Assembly: GCA_003049485.1 (NCBI GenBank)
Contig: PYST01000171.1
Coordinates: 1 to 64,000 of the forward strand
Reading direction: 5' to 3'
From: Ophioceras dolichostomum
Lineage: Eukaryota > Ascomycota > Sordariomycetes > Magnaporthales > Ophioceraceae
Length of the DNA stretch: 64,000 bases
The notes beneath the pieces were generated by a model, which did no database searches, was not told the DNA's origin, and saw nothing but the letters and a program-made list of their open reading frames with translations. The stretch's first letter is position 1, and every line of letters begins with the position of its first letter. A program made the position numbers and the translations under genes. Of this stretch, positions 1 through 10,216 are shown in pieces.

Positions 1-140
1 CACCAAACCTCTACCCCATGCCATATGTGCAGCGTCTGGACGTAGCTGTGCAGTGTGATAGGTGCTGCGATGAGGTTTTGGACTAGTCATTTCCGACCGA
101 CCGACGAACCCCTCGGTCATCAAAAGGCTTGCCTGGCCGA

Positions 141-185
141 ACAAGTCGAACAGGTCGGACAGGTCGGACAGGTCGAACAGGTCGA
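141..185. repeat. Five-copy 9-bp tandem repeat
   Basis: Five consecutive copies of a 9-mer close to ACAGGTCGR run from 141 to 185; the first copy differs at one position. It lies in non-coding DNA. Because 9 is a multiple of three it creates an artificial EQV/GQV-repeat open frame. Confidence 0.85.
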
Positions 186-645
186 GATAATTTGTACGGA
201 ATACCCGACCCTCGGTACATTCAGTATTCGCCCTCGAGTACCATCCCGCCACAGGGAGCCTGGGCTGGTACCTAGGTACTGTACAACGGTATCAGTACGG
301 GGAATCCGATCTGGGGACCAACAACTGTGGCCGTGTTTGTTGGCCGGCTTTTGGACCCCGCGTAAAAGCAACCCATGGCGGTGGGCCAAACCAAGCAGAC
401 CGGAATGGATACCCATTATCTCCCACAGTTGTTCCCTCCCAATACCACAACCAGTACCAGCGCGCTTACGCTGTCAACCCCAACTTCCCTTGCCTTGCAG
501 AGCCGGATCTGGATCCCACATTCACATTGCCTCTGCCCACAGCACCAAGAGCCGGCAGACAACAAGAGCGCAGCAGCCCGACAGCCCGCACAGGAGAGTG
601 GACAGTCCAGCTGCGGGATCGGATCCCGTGGCAAGCCCCAGGCCC

Positions 646-711
646 GAGGCTCGAGGCTCGAGGCTCGAGGCTCAAAACTCGATGCTCTGGGCTCTAGGCT
701 CTAGGCTCCAG
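646..711. repeat. GAGGCTC heptamer repeat, decaying to the right
   Basis: Four perfect head-to-tail copies of GAGGCTC occupy 646-673. They are followed by degenerate GGCTCTA-type copies to about 711. Non-coding. Confidence 0.8.
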
Positions 712-2574
712 GCCAAATCGATGGTTGCTGATTGGGCAGGTGTCACCAAATCTCAGACTGGCTATGCCTACCCGCCTTTCGGGGTGCGGCCTGTCCGGTC
801 ATAGAAGAGTGTCTATTTCTTCCACTCCTTCCTTTCTTTCCCTTTTCATCCAATGGTACCAATCCAGGGAGCGAGATGCGGGTAGGTAGTCAGATGCCTA
901 CAATAACTCGTCAACCTGTTAGACTGCTGGACGGGAATAGAGCAGGGCATTCTCACCACCTTCCAAACTGTAGTAGGGGGATGTTCCGAACATATGGGAA
1001 CGTCAGGTGGACTGTAAAAAAAAGATTCATGTCACCGTTACGAGCGCGTGTGCGCTTGCGGGCGGCAGGCACCACTTTTTTAAGCGGACAGCCAGTCTGC
1101 TTGTCTGTAGAGACGATTGTCGCCCGGAAACGCATGCAAGGCATGCAAGGCCCTAAAATGGCAGGTAGAGATAATACCCTTGACCCTTGAACCATGTCAT
1201 GTTTTTCATACGGGAACTGGGGGGCAACTGGGGGAAGCTGGGGGGCAGTATCTGCCGTTGCCGGCCCCCTTATGAGCCCGGCAGGAGCCCAGGTCCAGTG
1301 TACAATAGGTAAGATACCTGGAAGTAGGTGACATGCATGAGGGATGAGGTATGCATGTGCATCCATGAAATCCATGAAAGAACCGCTCACTGCGCCAATC
1401 GGCTGACGGTCGAGGCGGAAAATAGAATCCCTCGGCGGCCCCTCATAGGTCAATCGCGATAAAAATATCGCCTCAGCTTTGCCGAACAGATCCATCCTGC
1501 TCGGGAAGAGAGGACGAGGAGAACAGACTGCCCAGCCCAGTTCTTGCCGGTCCAGTTACCAGCCAGCCAGCCTGCATGCGAGCCTGCGAAGATCGCCCAC
1601 CCCTTCACCAAGGATCGCTCCCTCCTTGTCTCCCGTTCCCCCTTGCCCTGTCGTCTGTACTCCTGGCACATGGAGCCCTGGCCTGGCCGAGTATGCAGGG
1701 CTGCTCTCGAGTCTGAACTGTTTTGTGTGTGGTTTACGATCACGTCACATCAGGTGTGAGTGGACTAACTAAACTACCTTGGGCAGGTGCGTTGATTGAA
1801 GAAGAGGGGGAAGAATGACTAGGTAGATGAGTGGATGGCTTGATGGTTGGATTGCTGGATTGCCGGGTTGCTGGATGGATTCCAGATTGCAGAACCTCCT
1901 TGCCTGGAGTTGCTGCGCATTCCAGTTCTCGTCTCCAGAGGCGACAGACAGAGGAAGAGAGAGAGAGAAGGGGGGGGAAATGCGTGTGGTAGGTACTACG
2001 AACTCAGCAAGGCCCACGCCCCCCACCCAGTTTTCACCAAAGCGACACCCAACAACCCACACATCCCTCTTCGTTCCTCATCCCCTTGCGGCCGTTCTCC
2101 CCGGGGCCGTCTGGAGACTTTGCTAGCCGGCCTTGGCCTCGCCGAGCCAGGCTCGTCAACGCCACAACGGCACATGTTCTCACTGCTCCCCGTTGCCATG
2201 CAGTCTATGGCTATACATACCACTTGGCCTGTCTGCCTGACATCCCGCCTGCCGCCGTCCCACCACTCACCAATCACAGCTGCTCATCAGATCAAGAGGG
2301 TGTGGGTGGACTCGCCGGCTGGGGGATGCCAGGGTTCATATGCTACTGTAGTATACATTCTTGCTTGTCCCACCCACCGTGACGACGTATGTACGTCCTG
2401 TCTCCTGCGTCCGGCTCCTCCCTCCTTTTTCTCCTTTCCTGTTCTCACCGCAAGGGAGAGAGAGACACTGGGCATAGAGCAAGGCAACCCCCCCAAAAAG
2501 GAGAAACCCAAGGAGGACAAAACCACACACCATCCTCGTCCACCCTCCTTCCCCCTTCTCTCTTGTTTCCTTTC

Positions 2575-2725
2575 TGTTCCGTTCCGGTTCCAGTTTGAGT
2601 TCCAGCTCGAGTTCCAGCTCTGGTTTCTCTGGTCCCTCTGGCTCCAGTTCTAGTTCCAGCTGCATTTCCAATTGCAGTTCCAGTCCCAGTTTTTCTCGCT
2701 CTGGTTCCGGTCCTAGTTAGTTCTT
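2575..2725. repeat. Degenerate GTTCCAG-type short repeat
   Basis: About 150 bases are built from imperfect 6-mers of the GTTCCA/GCTCGA/GTTCCR type. The period is six, so open frames through it look like Glu-Leu repeats on the minus strand. It lies about 250 bases upstream of the first gene. Confidence 0.65.
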
Positions 2726-2976
2726 CGGGTGTTGGTCTATCTGGCCGCCGCCCTAGGTCTTACTTCTGGGCTCTGGGGTCTCACCACGGCCGCACCGTCT
2801 GGCCTGCCCTCCATTCTCGTATATGTCCCTGCCCGACTGGCGTGCTATGTAATACCCGAGACTCCCCGGCCTCTTCATTTCCTCTCTTCCCTCACCTCCC
2901 TCCCTCCATCCCTCCATCCTTTATAACGTACCCACCGACCCTGAACCTGTCGCAGTCGCGTCTTCGCGCCGTCACC

Positions 2977-5808
2977 ATGGTGTCTCGGTCGGGCTTCAGC
3001 ATCCGGAGGCTCATCTCCACCCGGCGGCCTCGAAGCAACAGCGAAGGCGCCGGCCGTGACCGCGGCGAGGCCAACACCCTCACTCTCGCGGACCTGGACT
3101 TTCACGACGACCTCCGCCGCTCCAGCAGGGACTCAGAGACGACGGCAAGGAGCCGGGGCGGACCGAAGAGCCCAAGGAGCCCCAGGAGTCCGAGGAGCAT
3201 CGGCGGCGGAAAGGGCTCGTCTGTGAGGCATGGGCATGGGAGCATGACAAAGAAGGCGCCCCAGCCCATCGTCGTCATGGGCAGGTCTGGGAGCGTGCAC
3301 AGAATTTCCGGTCCTCTGCCGCCTCTACCCGACACGCCACATTCCTCGACCAGCTCTTTGTGCAGCTGCGACTGTCGAGCCTCTCCAGACCTTTCAGGGA
3401 GCGGGAGCGGGAGCGGGAGCGGAACAAGGAGCCCAGGCCTTTGTTCCACCCGGTCAAAGACGCCGGATACGGACGGCCCACGTGTTGCTCCTCCGCCGCC
3501 GCTCTCTCCCCCATATCCCTCTTCGAACGCCCACCACCAAAGCCACGACAGCAAAAGCAGCAACTTCAGCGATACGAGCTTCCTACACGATTGTTCACCG
3601 GACGCCGCCACCGACTCGAATATGAACCTGCTTCAGGCGCTTTCTTACCAGCAACCCACGACCGACTCGCAACAGCAGCATCAACAGCAGCACAAGCACC
3701 AGCACCAGCAACGCGACGGCCAAAATCCCCCAACTCCTGCATTGGCCTCTGAGGGAATTTCGGAAAACGTGCGGCAGCTAATCCTGGAGACCGACGAGGC
3801 CTTCAAGGCGGTTGGGACCGAGATCTCCGAAGCCAGGATGGCGTCTGAGTCGTTCTCCTCGTCGTTCTCCTCAACGTCTTCCGCATTCTCGCAGCCACCA
3901 TCAACCACACAATCGTCACCCCGATCGTCGGACCCCGGAGCAGGCTTCAGGAAAGACCTGAAGTCCGTCTCCCCCTGGAACTCACCCGTCAGAAAGGCCT
4001 CGGTCACCAAGGCCAAGCGTAGGAAATCCACCAAAAAGGGGAGGAGGCAGCTCCAGCAGCAGCAACAGCAGCAGCAGAAACAGCAACGCAAGGCGATGTC
4101 CTCGTCGTCGAGGGGTGGCGCGCGGTGGACGCTGCCAGAGAACGTCACCGGCTTGCTCAACGGACGACTCTTCCACCGAATCGAGGCCGACGAGATGCTG
4201 ACACCGTCGCAGCTCGAGGAGTGGAAGGCGAACAGACTGTCCCGCATGCAGGCGAACAGGTCGACCGACACCCTGAGGACCACCGAAACAGACGGCAGCG
4301 AAACTCCAGTCGAGCCATTCCATCTTGAGGATCTTCCCACCAGGATCGGCGCCGCCGGTGTTCGACTGTCGATCCCGTCGCCCATCGCCGAAGTCCCGAC
4401 TCCACGGTCGTTCGACTTCGACTTCGGCCCGGCGGAGACGGCTACAGACGAAGGCACTAGCAACTCAGACAGCCAGGGAGAGAGCGCGGCGGTGGAGCAG
4501 GAGAAGGCAATGAAAAGGGACTCCAAGGACTCGATGTCGTCGGTTGCGTCCACACCAGCTCATGCCGTTGGGCAGGAGGACGGCGACGATATGACCTTCC
4601 AGAACCTCGCCTTTCCTGCGCCGCCACAGAAGAGCCCTCTGCGGCTCCAGGTCCAGCAGCCCCGTCGCCAGCTCCCGCCGCTGCCAACCATCCCGGAAGT
4701 GATGGTCACGAGCCCGGATGGCGCCCAGGCCAAGGCTGATGACGGCCTCGGCGAGCCCATCCAGGAGGCCAAAGACACGAAGCCGCGACAGCCGCCCCAG
4801 GAGATGCTGGAGCGGGGCCACAGCGACGACTACGTCTTCTTCAACTCCAACCCCTACACGATGACCATGCCGACCTTCCGCCACGGGCCGATCCGCTTCT
4901 CCAAGGCAGACGTCCTTCTCGACTCGGCTCAGATGGTGCCCGACGAGACGCTCGACTGGACCGCGTTCCAGATGGCCATCCTGGGCGGCGCCGGAGACTT
5001 CTTCTCGGACAGTGTCGACTTCACTCGCCTCGCCGATGCCGACGAGGTTGATGAGCTCGCCGTCTGGTTCGAGGGGTTCGGCTTCAGCCATGCCGGTCGC
5101 CTGGTGGGCCCTGAGGAGCAACGCCAGGACGACGCCGCCACGAGGGCCAGGATGGGAACCAAGGCAGTCAGGGGCTCCCAGTCCCGGTCCCGACCTCGGA
5201 CCACTTCCACTTCGTCCTCCACCGCGGAGACGAGCCGACGTCGCCCGGTTCTCGACACGGCTGGTGCCGCCGCCGGCTCGCCGCCAACCGCCGATTCACC
5301 TCCCAGCCCGGCTGCGGCGGGCGACTACTCCCCCGTGTCGTCCTCCGGCAACTCGACCCCGACGGCGACGCCGCGCCAGCAGCAGGGCCCCCTGCAGGAG
5401 GCCCAGGACCCGCAGCGGCGCCGGATGGAGATGGTGCAGATCCAGAGCCTGCCCATCCCCGTCGCGATCGAGTATCCGAACGCCGGCGCCGGCTTCTGGC
5501 AGATCGGCCAGCAGGCCACCGGGGGCCTGACCGGCGGCCTAGGCATCCGCCGCTGGACCGCCGCCGAGGGCCACCCCAGGAAGTACCTCGGCACCGAGGC
5601 CGCCGCCTCTACGGGACCCGACGGCGGCCGGAAGCCGAGCGTCGACAGCCTGCCGACGAGCCCCATGCTGGAGCTGGTGGTCAACCGCGGCGTCGACGGC
5701 GACGAGTATCTCGTGCCCATGGGCTACAACCTCGGCCACGACCTGGGCGACTTCCTCAAGTGGGAGTCCCAGAATGTCTACGCTGCGGGCTTCTTCGGTT
5801 CAGACTAG
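2977..5808 (+). CDS. Large, mostly disordered conserved fungal protein
   Basis: A single-exon gene of 943 residues whose function I do not recognise. I chose the ATG at 2977 because it sits in a strong GTCACCATGG context; the open frame extends 45 codons upstream through pyrimidine-rich leader that looks untranslated. Residues 1-600 are low complexity: Ser/Pro/Arg-rich stretches, a Gly-Ser run, and two Gln-rich blocks near 230-245 and 360-372. The best-ordered part is about residues 615-711, with a hydrophobic and aromatic pattern beginning DDYVFFNSNPYTM and including a GPIRFSKADV motif. A second ordered piece lies near 821-846 (IPVAIEYPNAGAGFW), and the last 36 residues are also ordered. It is probably a scaffold or regulatory protein of filamentous fungi, but only the gene structure is well supported. 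Confidence 0.85.
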   Translation: MVSRSGFSIRRLISTRRPRSNSEGAGRDRGEANTLTLADLDFHDDLRRSSRDSETTARSRGGPKSPRSPRSPRSIGGGKGSSVRHGHGSMTKKAPQPIVVMGRSGSVHRISGPLPPLPDTPHSSTSSLCSCDCRASPDLSGSGSGSGSGTRSPGLCSTRSKTPDTDGPRVAPPPPLSPPYPSSNAHHQSHDSKSSNFSDTSFLHDCSPDAATDSNMNLLQALSYQQPTTDSQQQHQQQHKHQHQQRDGQNPPTPALASEGISENVRQLILETDEAFKAVGTEISEARMASESFSSSFSSTSSAFSQPPSTTQSSPRSSDPGAGFRKDLKSVSPWNSPVRKASVTKAKRRKSTKKGRRQLQQQQQQQQKQQRKAMSSSSRGGARWTLPENVTGLLNGRLFHRIEADEMLTPSQLEEWKANRLSRMQANRSTDTLRTTETDGSETPVEPFHLEDLPTRIGAAGVRLSIPSPIAEVPTPRSFDFDFGPAETATDEGTSNSDSQGESAAVEQEKAMKRDSKDSMSSVASTPAHAVGQEDGDDMTFQNLAFPAPPQKSPLRLQVQQPRRQLPPLPTIPEVMVTSPDGAQAKADDGLGEPIQEAKDTKPRQPPQEMLERGHSDDYVFFNSNPYTMTMPTFRHGPIRFSKADVLLDSAQMVPDETLDWTAFQMAILGGAGDFFSDSVDFTRLADADEVDELAVWFEGFGFSHAGRLVGPEEQRQDDAATRARMGTKAVRGSQSRSRPRTTSTSSSTAETSRRRPVLDTAGAAAGSPPTADSPPSPAAAGDYSPVSSSGNSTPTATPRQQQGPLQEAQDPQRRRMEMVQIQSLPIPVAIEYPNAGAGFWQIGQQATGGLTGGLGIRRWTAAEGHPRKYLGTEAAASTGPDGGRKPSVDSLPTSPMLELVVNRGVDGDEYLVPMGYNLGHDLGDFLKWESQNVYAAGFFGSD

Positions 5809-7887
5809 GCACTTGACTACAGGTGCCTACCTGCTTAACCTACCTACCACCTATATTCCTTTTTCTGTACATATATTTTTCAGTGTTTCATGTTTTGTTT
5901 TGTTCTTGTTTCTTTCTCTCTATCTATCTACATCACTGTCGCCTGCGGTTTCTCTTTGTCCTTTTCTCGTGTTTATTTTCGACCTCGCAAACATTCTGTT
6001 TATTTTCTGGGACAGGCTGGCGTTCAGTTCGGACTGGAAGCAGACTAGCTGCTGGCATCACAAAGGTTCAAGGTTCAGGAGTTTCTCGCTACCTACCTAG
6101 TCATCATCAACATGACATTTCTTATTGCGGCGACTTACCGGTTAGGATCTTTGGGTGGATTCTTTCCCTCATTTCTCCTCTCTCTCCCATTCCTTATTCT
6201 TTCCTCATGCGGTGGTGGACTCAGCACAAGCCACCCATGGTCCAAACGACTGTATGAATACGAAGCACGAAAGGCGACACAGGCGGCTGCATGACAACAG
6301 TGCAGGCCGGCCGATATACCATGGCCACCTACTTTAGCTAGAACCTCAAAAAGAAGCTTATACGCATATGCAAAGTTCTTCTCTGGAAGCAGCACGTCAT
6401 CGTGGCCGGCTATGACTGACACTGACCACTGTCTAGATCCCGAGTTTTGACCTCACACGGCACTTCACATGCCCTAGGCTTTCTTCTGAAATTAGGTCTA
6501 GGCGAGAGAAAATGAGGATTCGCATAAGCCGAGAGCCAGCCGCAGACAGGCCGATATTGGGACAGCCAGAATAGCGGCGAGGCACAAAATTGCTTGGATG
6601 GCTGTATAAAGTGATCATACTTTCCCAGCTTGGTCTTCGACTGGTTAGGCACTCTTCGGCTAGCCGTAGCCGACCGACTGGAGAGAAGGTCGAGCCGACC
6701 CTCTCCTTTCTACTACTTCGCTTTCTATACGTACTACTATACCAGTAGATAGGTAGGTACCTACCTAGGTACCTACCTGCCTACCCTGGACAGGGCCCTG
6801 ACATTCAGAATACTTCGGGACTTACGCTGCTACTCTTTTCCCCCCTCACCGACCGTACACCTCTGGGCGGCGGATCCGGAGTATGTGGACTCGGCATCTG
6901 CAGGTCTCACCGAAATAGCATCGAATAAATTGGCCACCACGATACAATTTAGCGAGATATACGATGATGGTATGCACTAGTTCCCTCACACGTTTGTCTC
7001 AATTATCTTGCACATTGCAGCCACGCGAGCGAGCTGAAGCGAGCTGATGCTGTGGACCGAACACCAACCACCACCGACCCGGCTACTTCATCCGCACTTA
7101 GAGTTCTGATTGGACCTTCTCGTCGTTTTCTACCAATAATCCCGGGCCGCACCAAACCACTAGCTCGATATGCGATCATGAGATGACGAGGATAGTGCCT
7201 GTACAACTGCAGCGCGGATTTACTGGCTGGCTGGGACACCCATAGCATCGGTGGAATCCACAACACCTGAACTGGTAACGCGACAACCCCTGAGGAAATC
7301 CGGGTAGCTGTGGCGAGCGGTGGTTGGGCCAGTGGCGCTGAACGCAATATGCAGGGCTACCATCTGTAGAGGTGCCGCGCCCAAAAATAGCCGCTTTGAT
7401 CTCAATACCAACCTCAGCCTCTCTTGTCGTCTCACACACATGTGGCAGGACGGCCGGCTCACCTCCCCGGTGATTAGAATCGAATAGAATGGCTACACAC
7501 CACACAGCCCGACGTCGCACGCTCTAGAGCCAAGAATTCCTTCTCTTTCAGGTACCAGGGACACTCCTTCGCGCATGACTGCCACGTGTATTGCCTCCCC
7601 GTCTAATGGCCGATCCTGTTCACCGAGATTTGCGTAGCTGAAGATGTCTAGGAAGTGTTACCCGCGTCAAAAGCGTACCAAGTGTCTAAATACAGCGACG
7701 CACGACCTGTGAGAGCCTCTGGCCCCTGAGAGAATGGAGGATATGGTGTGTCCACAGCTCAACTCACAGCTCCCCCACCCAAACAGGAACAAAATCGGGA
7801 GCGGCCAAAGAAGAGAGAACACAATCCCGTAGAGCGCCAAAACGCTGCTGAGCTGAGCGCCTGTGCCGACCCGAGTCTTCCTCATTT
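5809..7887. other. Intergenic region between convergent genes
   Basis: This holds the 3' ends of the 2977 gene and of rad1. A T-rich stretch with CTAT microsatellite character follows the first stop codon (about 5850-5935). A TAGGTAGGTACC palindromic repeat lies at 6750-6786. The rest shows no supportable gene on either strand. Confidence 0.6.
6750..6786. repeat. TAGGTA/TACCTA palindromic repeat
   Basis: Positions 6750-6767 form a perfect 18-bp palindrome (TAGGTAGGT/ACCTACCTA), continued by further TAGGTACC and CTACC units to 6786. The motif recurs at 60520-60572 and weakly near 46837-46866. Confidence 0.8.
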
Positions 7888-9007
7888 TCATAGCTCGTCG
7901 CTCAGGTCCGCTCCGGTGCCCTCTGCACCATCCTCATCCTCGTCCTCCTCCTCGCCATCGTCATCTTTCGTCGTGTACGGCACGAACCGGAAGTCCAGCC
8001 ACTGATCTTTGCCTTCGGCGTCGACCATGAACTGAAAGCTGAGCACGCCCTGCCGGTCCCCCCGGATGCTGACCTTGCTGGAGATGCGCATCGCATCGCT
8101 CGCAGACTTGACTATATCGAACTTGAAGCTCTGCGACCACCGTTCCTTAACCGAGAAGGTCTCGAGCAGCTCTCTTCCCTTACCAAAGTCCACGCTCGAG
8201 CTCCCAAGCGGCCCGCTGCTGGACAGGCGCAGGAACGGCTCCCTCTTCGATGCCACGATCGTGAGGCGGGTCGGGGATGTCGGAGCCAGCTCGGCCAGCG
8301 CGTCAAGGAGGTACCGGGATAGCATAATGACCTTGAACGACAGGTTGTCCCTGGCAAACGGGATCTCGTCCGGCGACTCTGGCAGGTACGTAACGAGGTT
8401 GCACGTCGTCTTGACGCCGGACTCCTCCATGATAACGCTGAAGGGCCCACCGTCCTCCGGGTACGACAGGAGGCACGTGCCCGCCACTCCCAGGGTCTGG
8501 TTGCTGAAAGCATCCGGCCGGTAGTTCCTTAGATTACTTCGGTACGGATCGGACTCCGCCTTGGCCTGGCGGGCCGCCGCATCAGCGGTGCCGAAGATCT
8601 GCAGAGTCTCAATGAGGGCCGGTAGGGAGATCTGGAAGTTGGATGCGGTCGAATCATCGTCCTCATCCTCAGGTTCCGGGGCGTTGAAGGCGTAGGTGCT
8701 GAAGAAAGTCTTGCCCAGCGTAGCAATGCCTAGGTAGTTTTGTTGCCACATGAAGAGTCTCAGCATAGTCCTTTCCACACCGGCTCACGGATTGAAGAGC
8801 ATAGAGTCACCGGCTCTAGGGAGAGTTCAAATCACCTTGCATGACGCGGGCGTGCTCGGCTATGAATCGGATGCCCTCTTCTGAGATTTCGACGTGGATC
8901 TTGTTTGTGAAATTCACGGCCTTGAGCAGCTGGGACAAAGGCCGCGTCGAGCCGGCCACGGCCCGGAAGAGGCATGCCGGCGGCGGCGACTTGACGGCTT
9001 CCGCCAT
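7888..9007 (-). CDS. rad1: Rad1, DNA-damage checkpoint sliding-clamp subunit
   Basis: Rad1 of the Rad9-Rad1-Hus1 (9-1-1) clamp, a PCNA-like ring loaded at damaged DNA to activate the ATR-type checkpoint in the nucleus. It has two exons (9007-8836 and 8729-7888) giving 337 residues, the usual size. The 106-base intron (8835-8730) starts GTGATT, ends CTACCTAG and joins in phase. Family signals are the N-terminal FRAVAGSTRPLSQLL, then EISEEGIRFIAEHARVMQ, and just after the junction LGKTFFSTYAFN, which is the conserved clamp hairpin. The C-terminus is an acidic tail (DDDGEEEDEDEDG), common in fungal members. The ATG at 9007 fits homologue length; the frame stays open further upstream, so a slightly longer start cannot be excluded. 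Ost5 lies about 310 bases upstream on the same strand. Confidence 0.9.
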
Positions 9008-9317
9008 CGCCGTGGCGACACCTGGACAGACGGGCGAATCTTGCACGAGTGAAAATGCCCGAAGCAGTGGCAGGAGGGAAGAACACACACAGTCGAGCTC
9101 ATCAAGTGACGACTTGCGATGTGTTCCTCTCGGCACAGGTGGACAGATTCAGAGAGAGACAAATCAAGTAAGGTAGCTTGACGACGGCAGGAGGTGGGTA
9201 TAAAGCTTCCGGTTCAACGGGTGGCTGCAAACAACGGCGTGGTGGCGTCCTTCCCCCAAGGAAGCCGCAGTATTCCCGTCCCAGACACAACACAGAGAAC
9301 AGGACGAAGACAGGTCG
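9008..9317. other. rad1 promoter / ost5 3' region
   Basis: A 310-base gap between two minus-strand genes. It must hold the ost5 terminator and the rad1 promoter. I see no distinct motif in it. Confidence 0.5.
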
Positions 9318-9735
9318 CTAAACGTAGACTCCAACAGCGCAAAACATGTAGACCGTGCCGAGCCTATAACATTAAACAGGTTAGGGACACATCTAGACTC
9401 GAAGGAGGTGGGAGGGTTAGGCAGTTGAGGACTAAGGCAACGCACGCCAAAGTCAGAGAGGCGGGAACACCCAGAACGATGATATTGGAGAATGATCGGT
9501 CTATTGCAGCACGGGAGTACAGAGGTTAGTTAGCCGATCACAAATCTTTTGTTCTGTCCCCTGAGTGAGAGCGTGGTCGATCCTTACTCAAGGCAAACAA
9601 CCCCGTCGAGGTAATGCCAATCAGGAGGAGGAAGAAGGCAACCAGAAATTGATTGCCCTTGGACACAGCTGGAGCGAAGCCGGTCAGCGGGTCGACAGAA
9701 GACGCCTGCCAGACCTGCTGCAGTGTTGAATCCAT
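9318..9735 (-). CDS. ost5: Ost5/TMEM258-type oligosaccharyltransferase subunit
   Basis: A small ER-membrane subunit of the oligosaccharyltransferase that transfers the lipid-linked glycan to Asn in nascent proteins. It was reconstructed from three exons: 9735-9588, 9500-9446 and 9363-9318. The spliced product is 82 residues. Both introns have good donors (GTAAGG, GTGCGT) and acceptors (CAATAG, TTATAG); the second has a CTAAC branch point. The N-terminus MDSTLQQVWQ, one membrane segment at about 28-47 ending GLFALNRS, and a second at about 55-80 ending CAVGVYV match the Ost5 family, including the two-TM hairpin and short lumenal ends. The second and third exons are too short to show up as open frames on their own. 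Its start codon is 481 bases from that of gcn5 on the opposite strand. Confidence 0.88.
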
Positions 9736-10216
9736 GTGCTGATGGTGAGGGATGCTCGAGACTTCGACAGCTCCGGGGCACTGGTAATGACGGTGGATGG
9801 AAACTTCGGAGCTCGACGGAACTTCTTGACCTCAGGTAGGCTAATCAATCGTTTTGGATTTTGGTACGTCAACGTTGGCAGGCAATATTGCGTTCCAGTC
9901 GGTGCTGTCGCAAAGATGGTAGGTAGTAGGTACTAAAATCTTCAATGTCTGTTGAACGCTTGATTATGTGAAGCCGGGATGTTTTTGGCGATGTGTCAAT
10001 TGAACCGTGTCGAAATCTCGACCTCCCCAGTCCCCACCCCCTAGCTCTCCTGCATGACGCACGACCACAGCGCACGAGCCACTATATCACGTGGCTCCCC
10101 GCCATCTCCCTCTCTCAACATCCACCAAGGTGGGGCTCCGGAAGCATCGACGGCTTGTCCTCCAACTTCACTGAGAGCAACCTAGGTATCGAGGGGTGCC
10201 GCCAGGCCACGGCGCA
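9736..10216. promoter_or_regulatory. Divergent promoter of ost5 and gcn5
   Basis: 481 bases separate the two start codons, so both transcripts probably start here in opposite directions. I see no clear TATA box. Confidence 0.55.

Larger units (their letters stand above)
1..2976. other. Left intergenic region and promoter of the 2977 gene
   Basis: No convincing gene is visible. The open frames here overlap on both strands, have biased composition and show no family motif. The stretch holds several simple repeats, listed separately, and a pyrimidine-rich block at about 2870-2918. A TATA-like TTTATAA lies at 2920-2926, about 50 bases before the start codon of the next gene, so the last few hundred bases are probably its promoter and 5' leader. 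Confidence 0.6.

Noticed and set aside
55..804. 249-codon plus-strand frame at the left edge
   Set aside because: Much of it is the 9-bp and 7-bp tandem repeats; nothing resembles a protein family.
1847..2653. 268-codon plus-strand frame
   Set aside because: Low-complexity composition, no family motif, overlapping frames on the other strand, and its end is made of the short GTTCCAG-type repeat.
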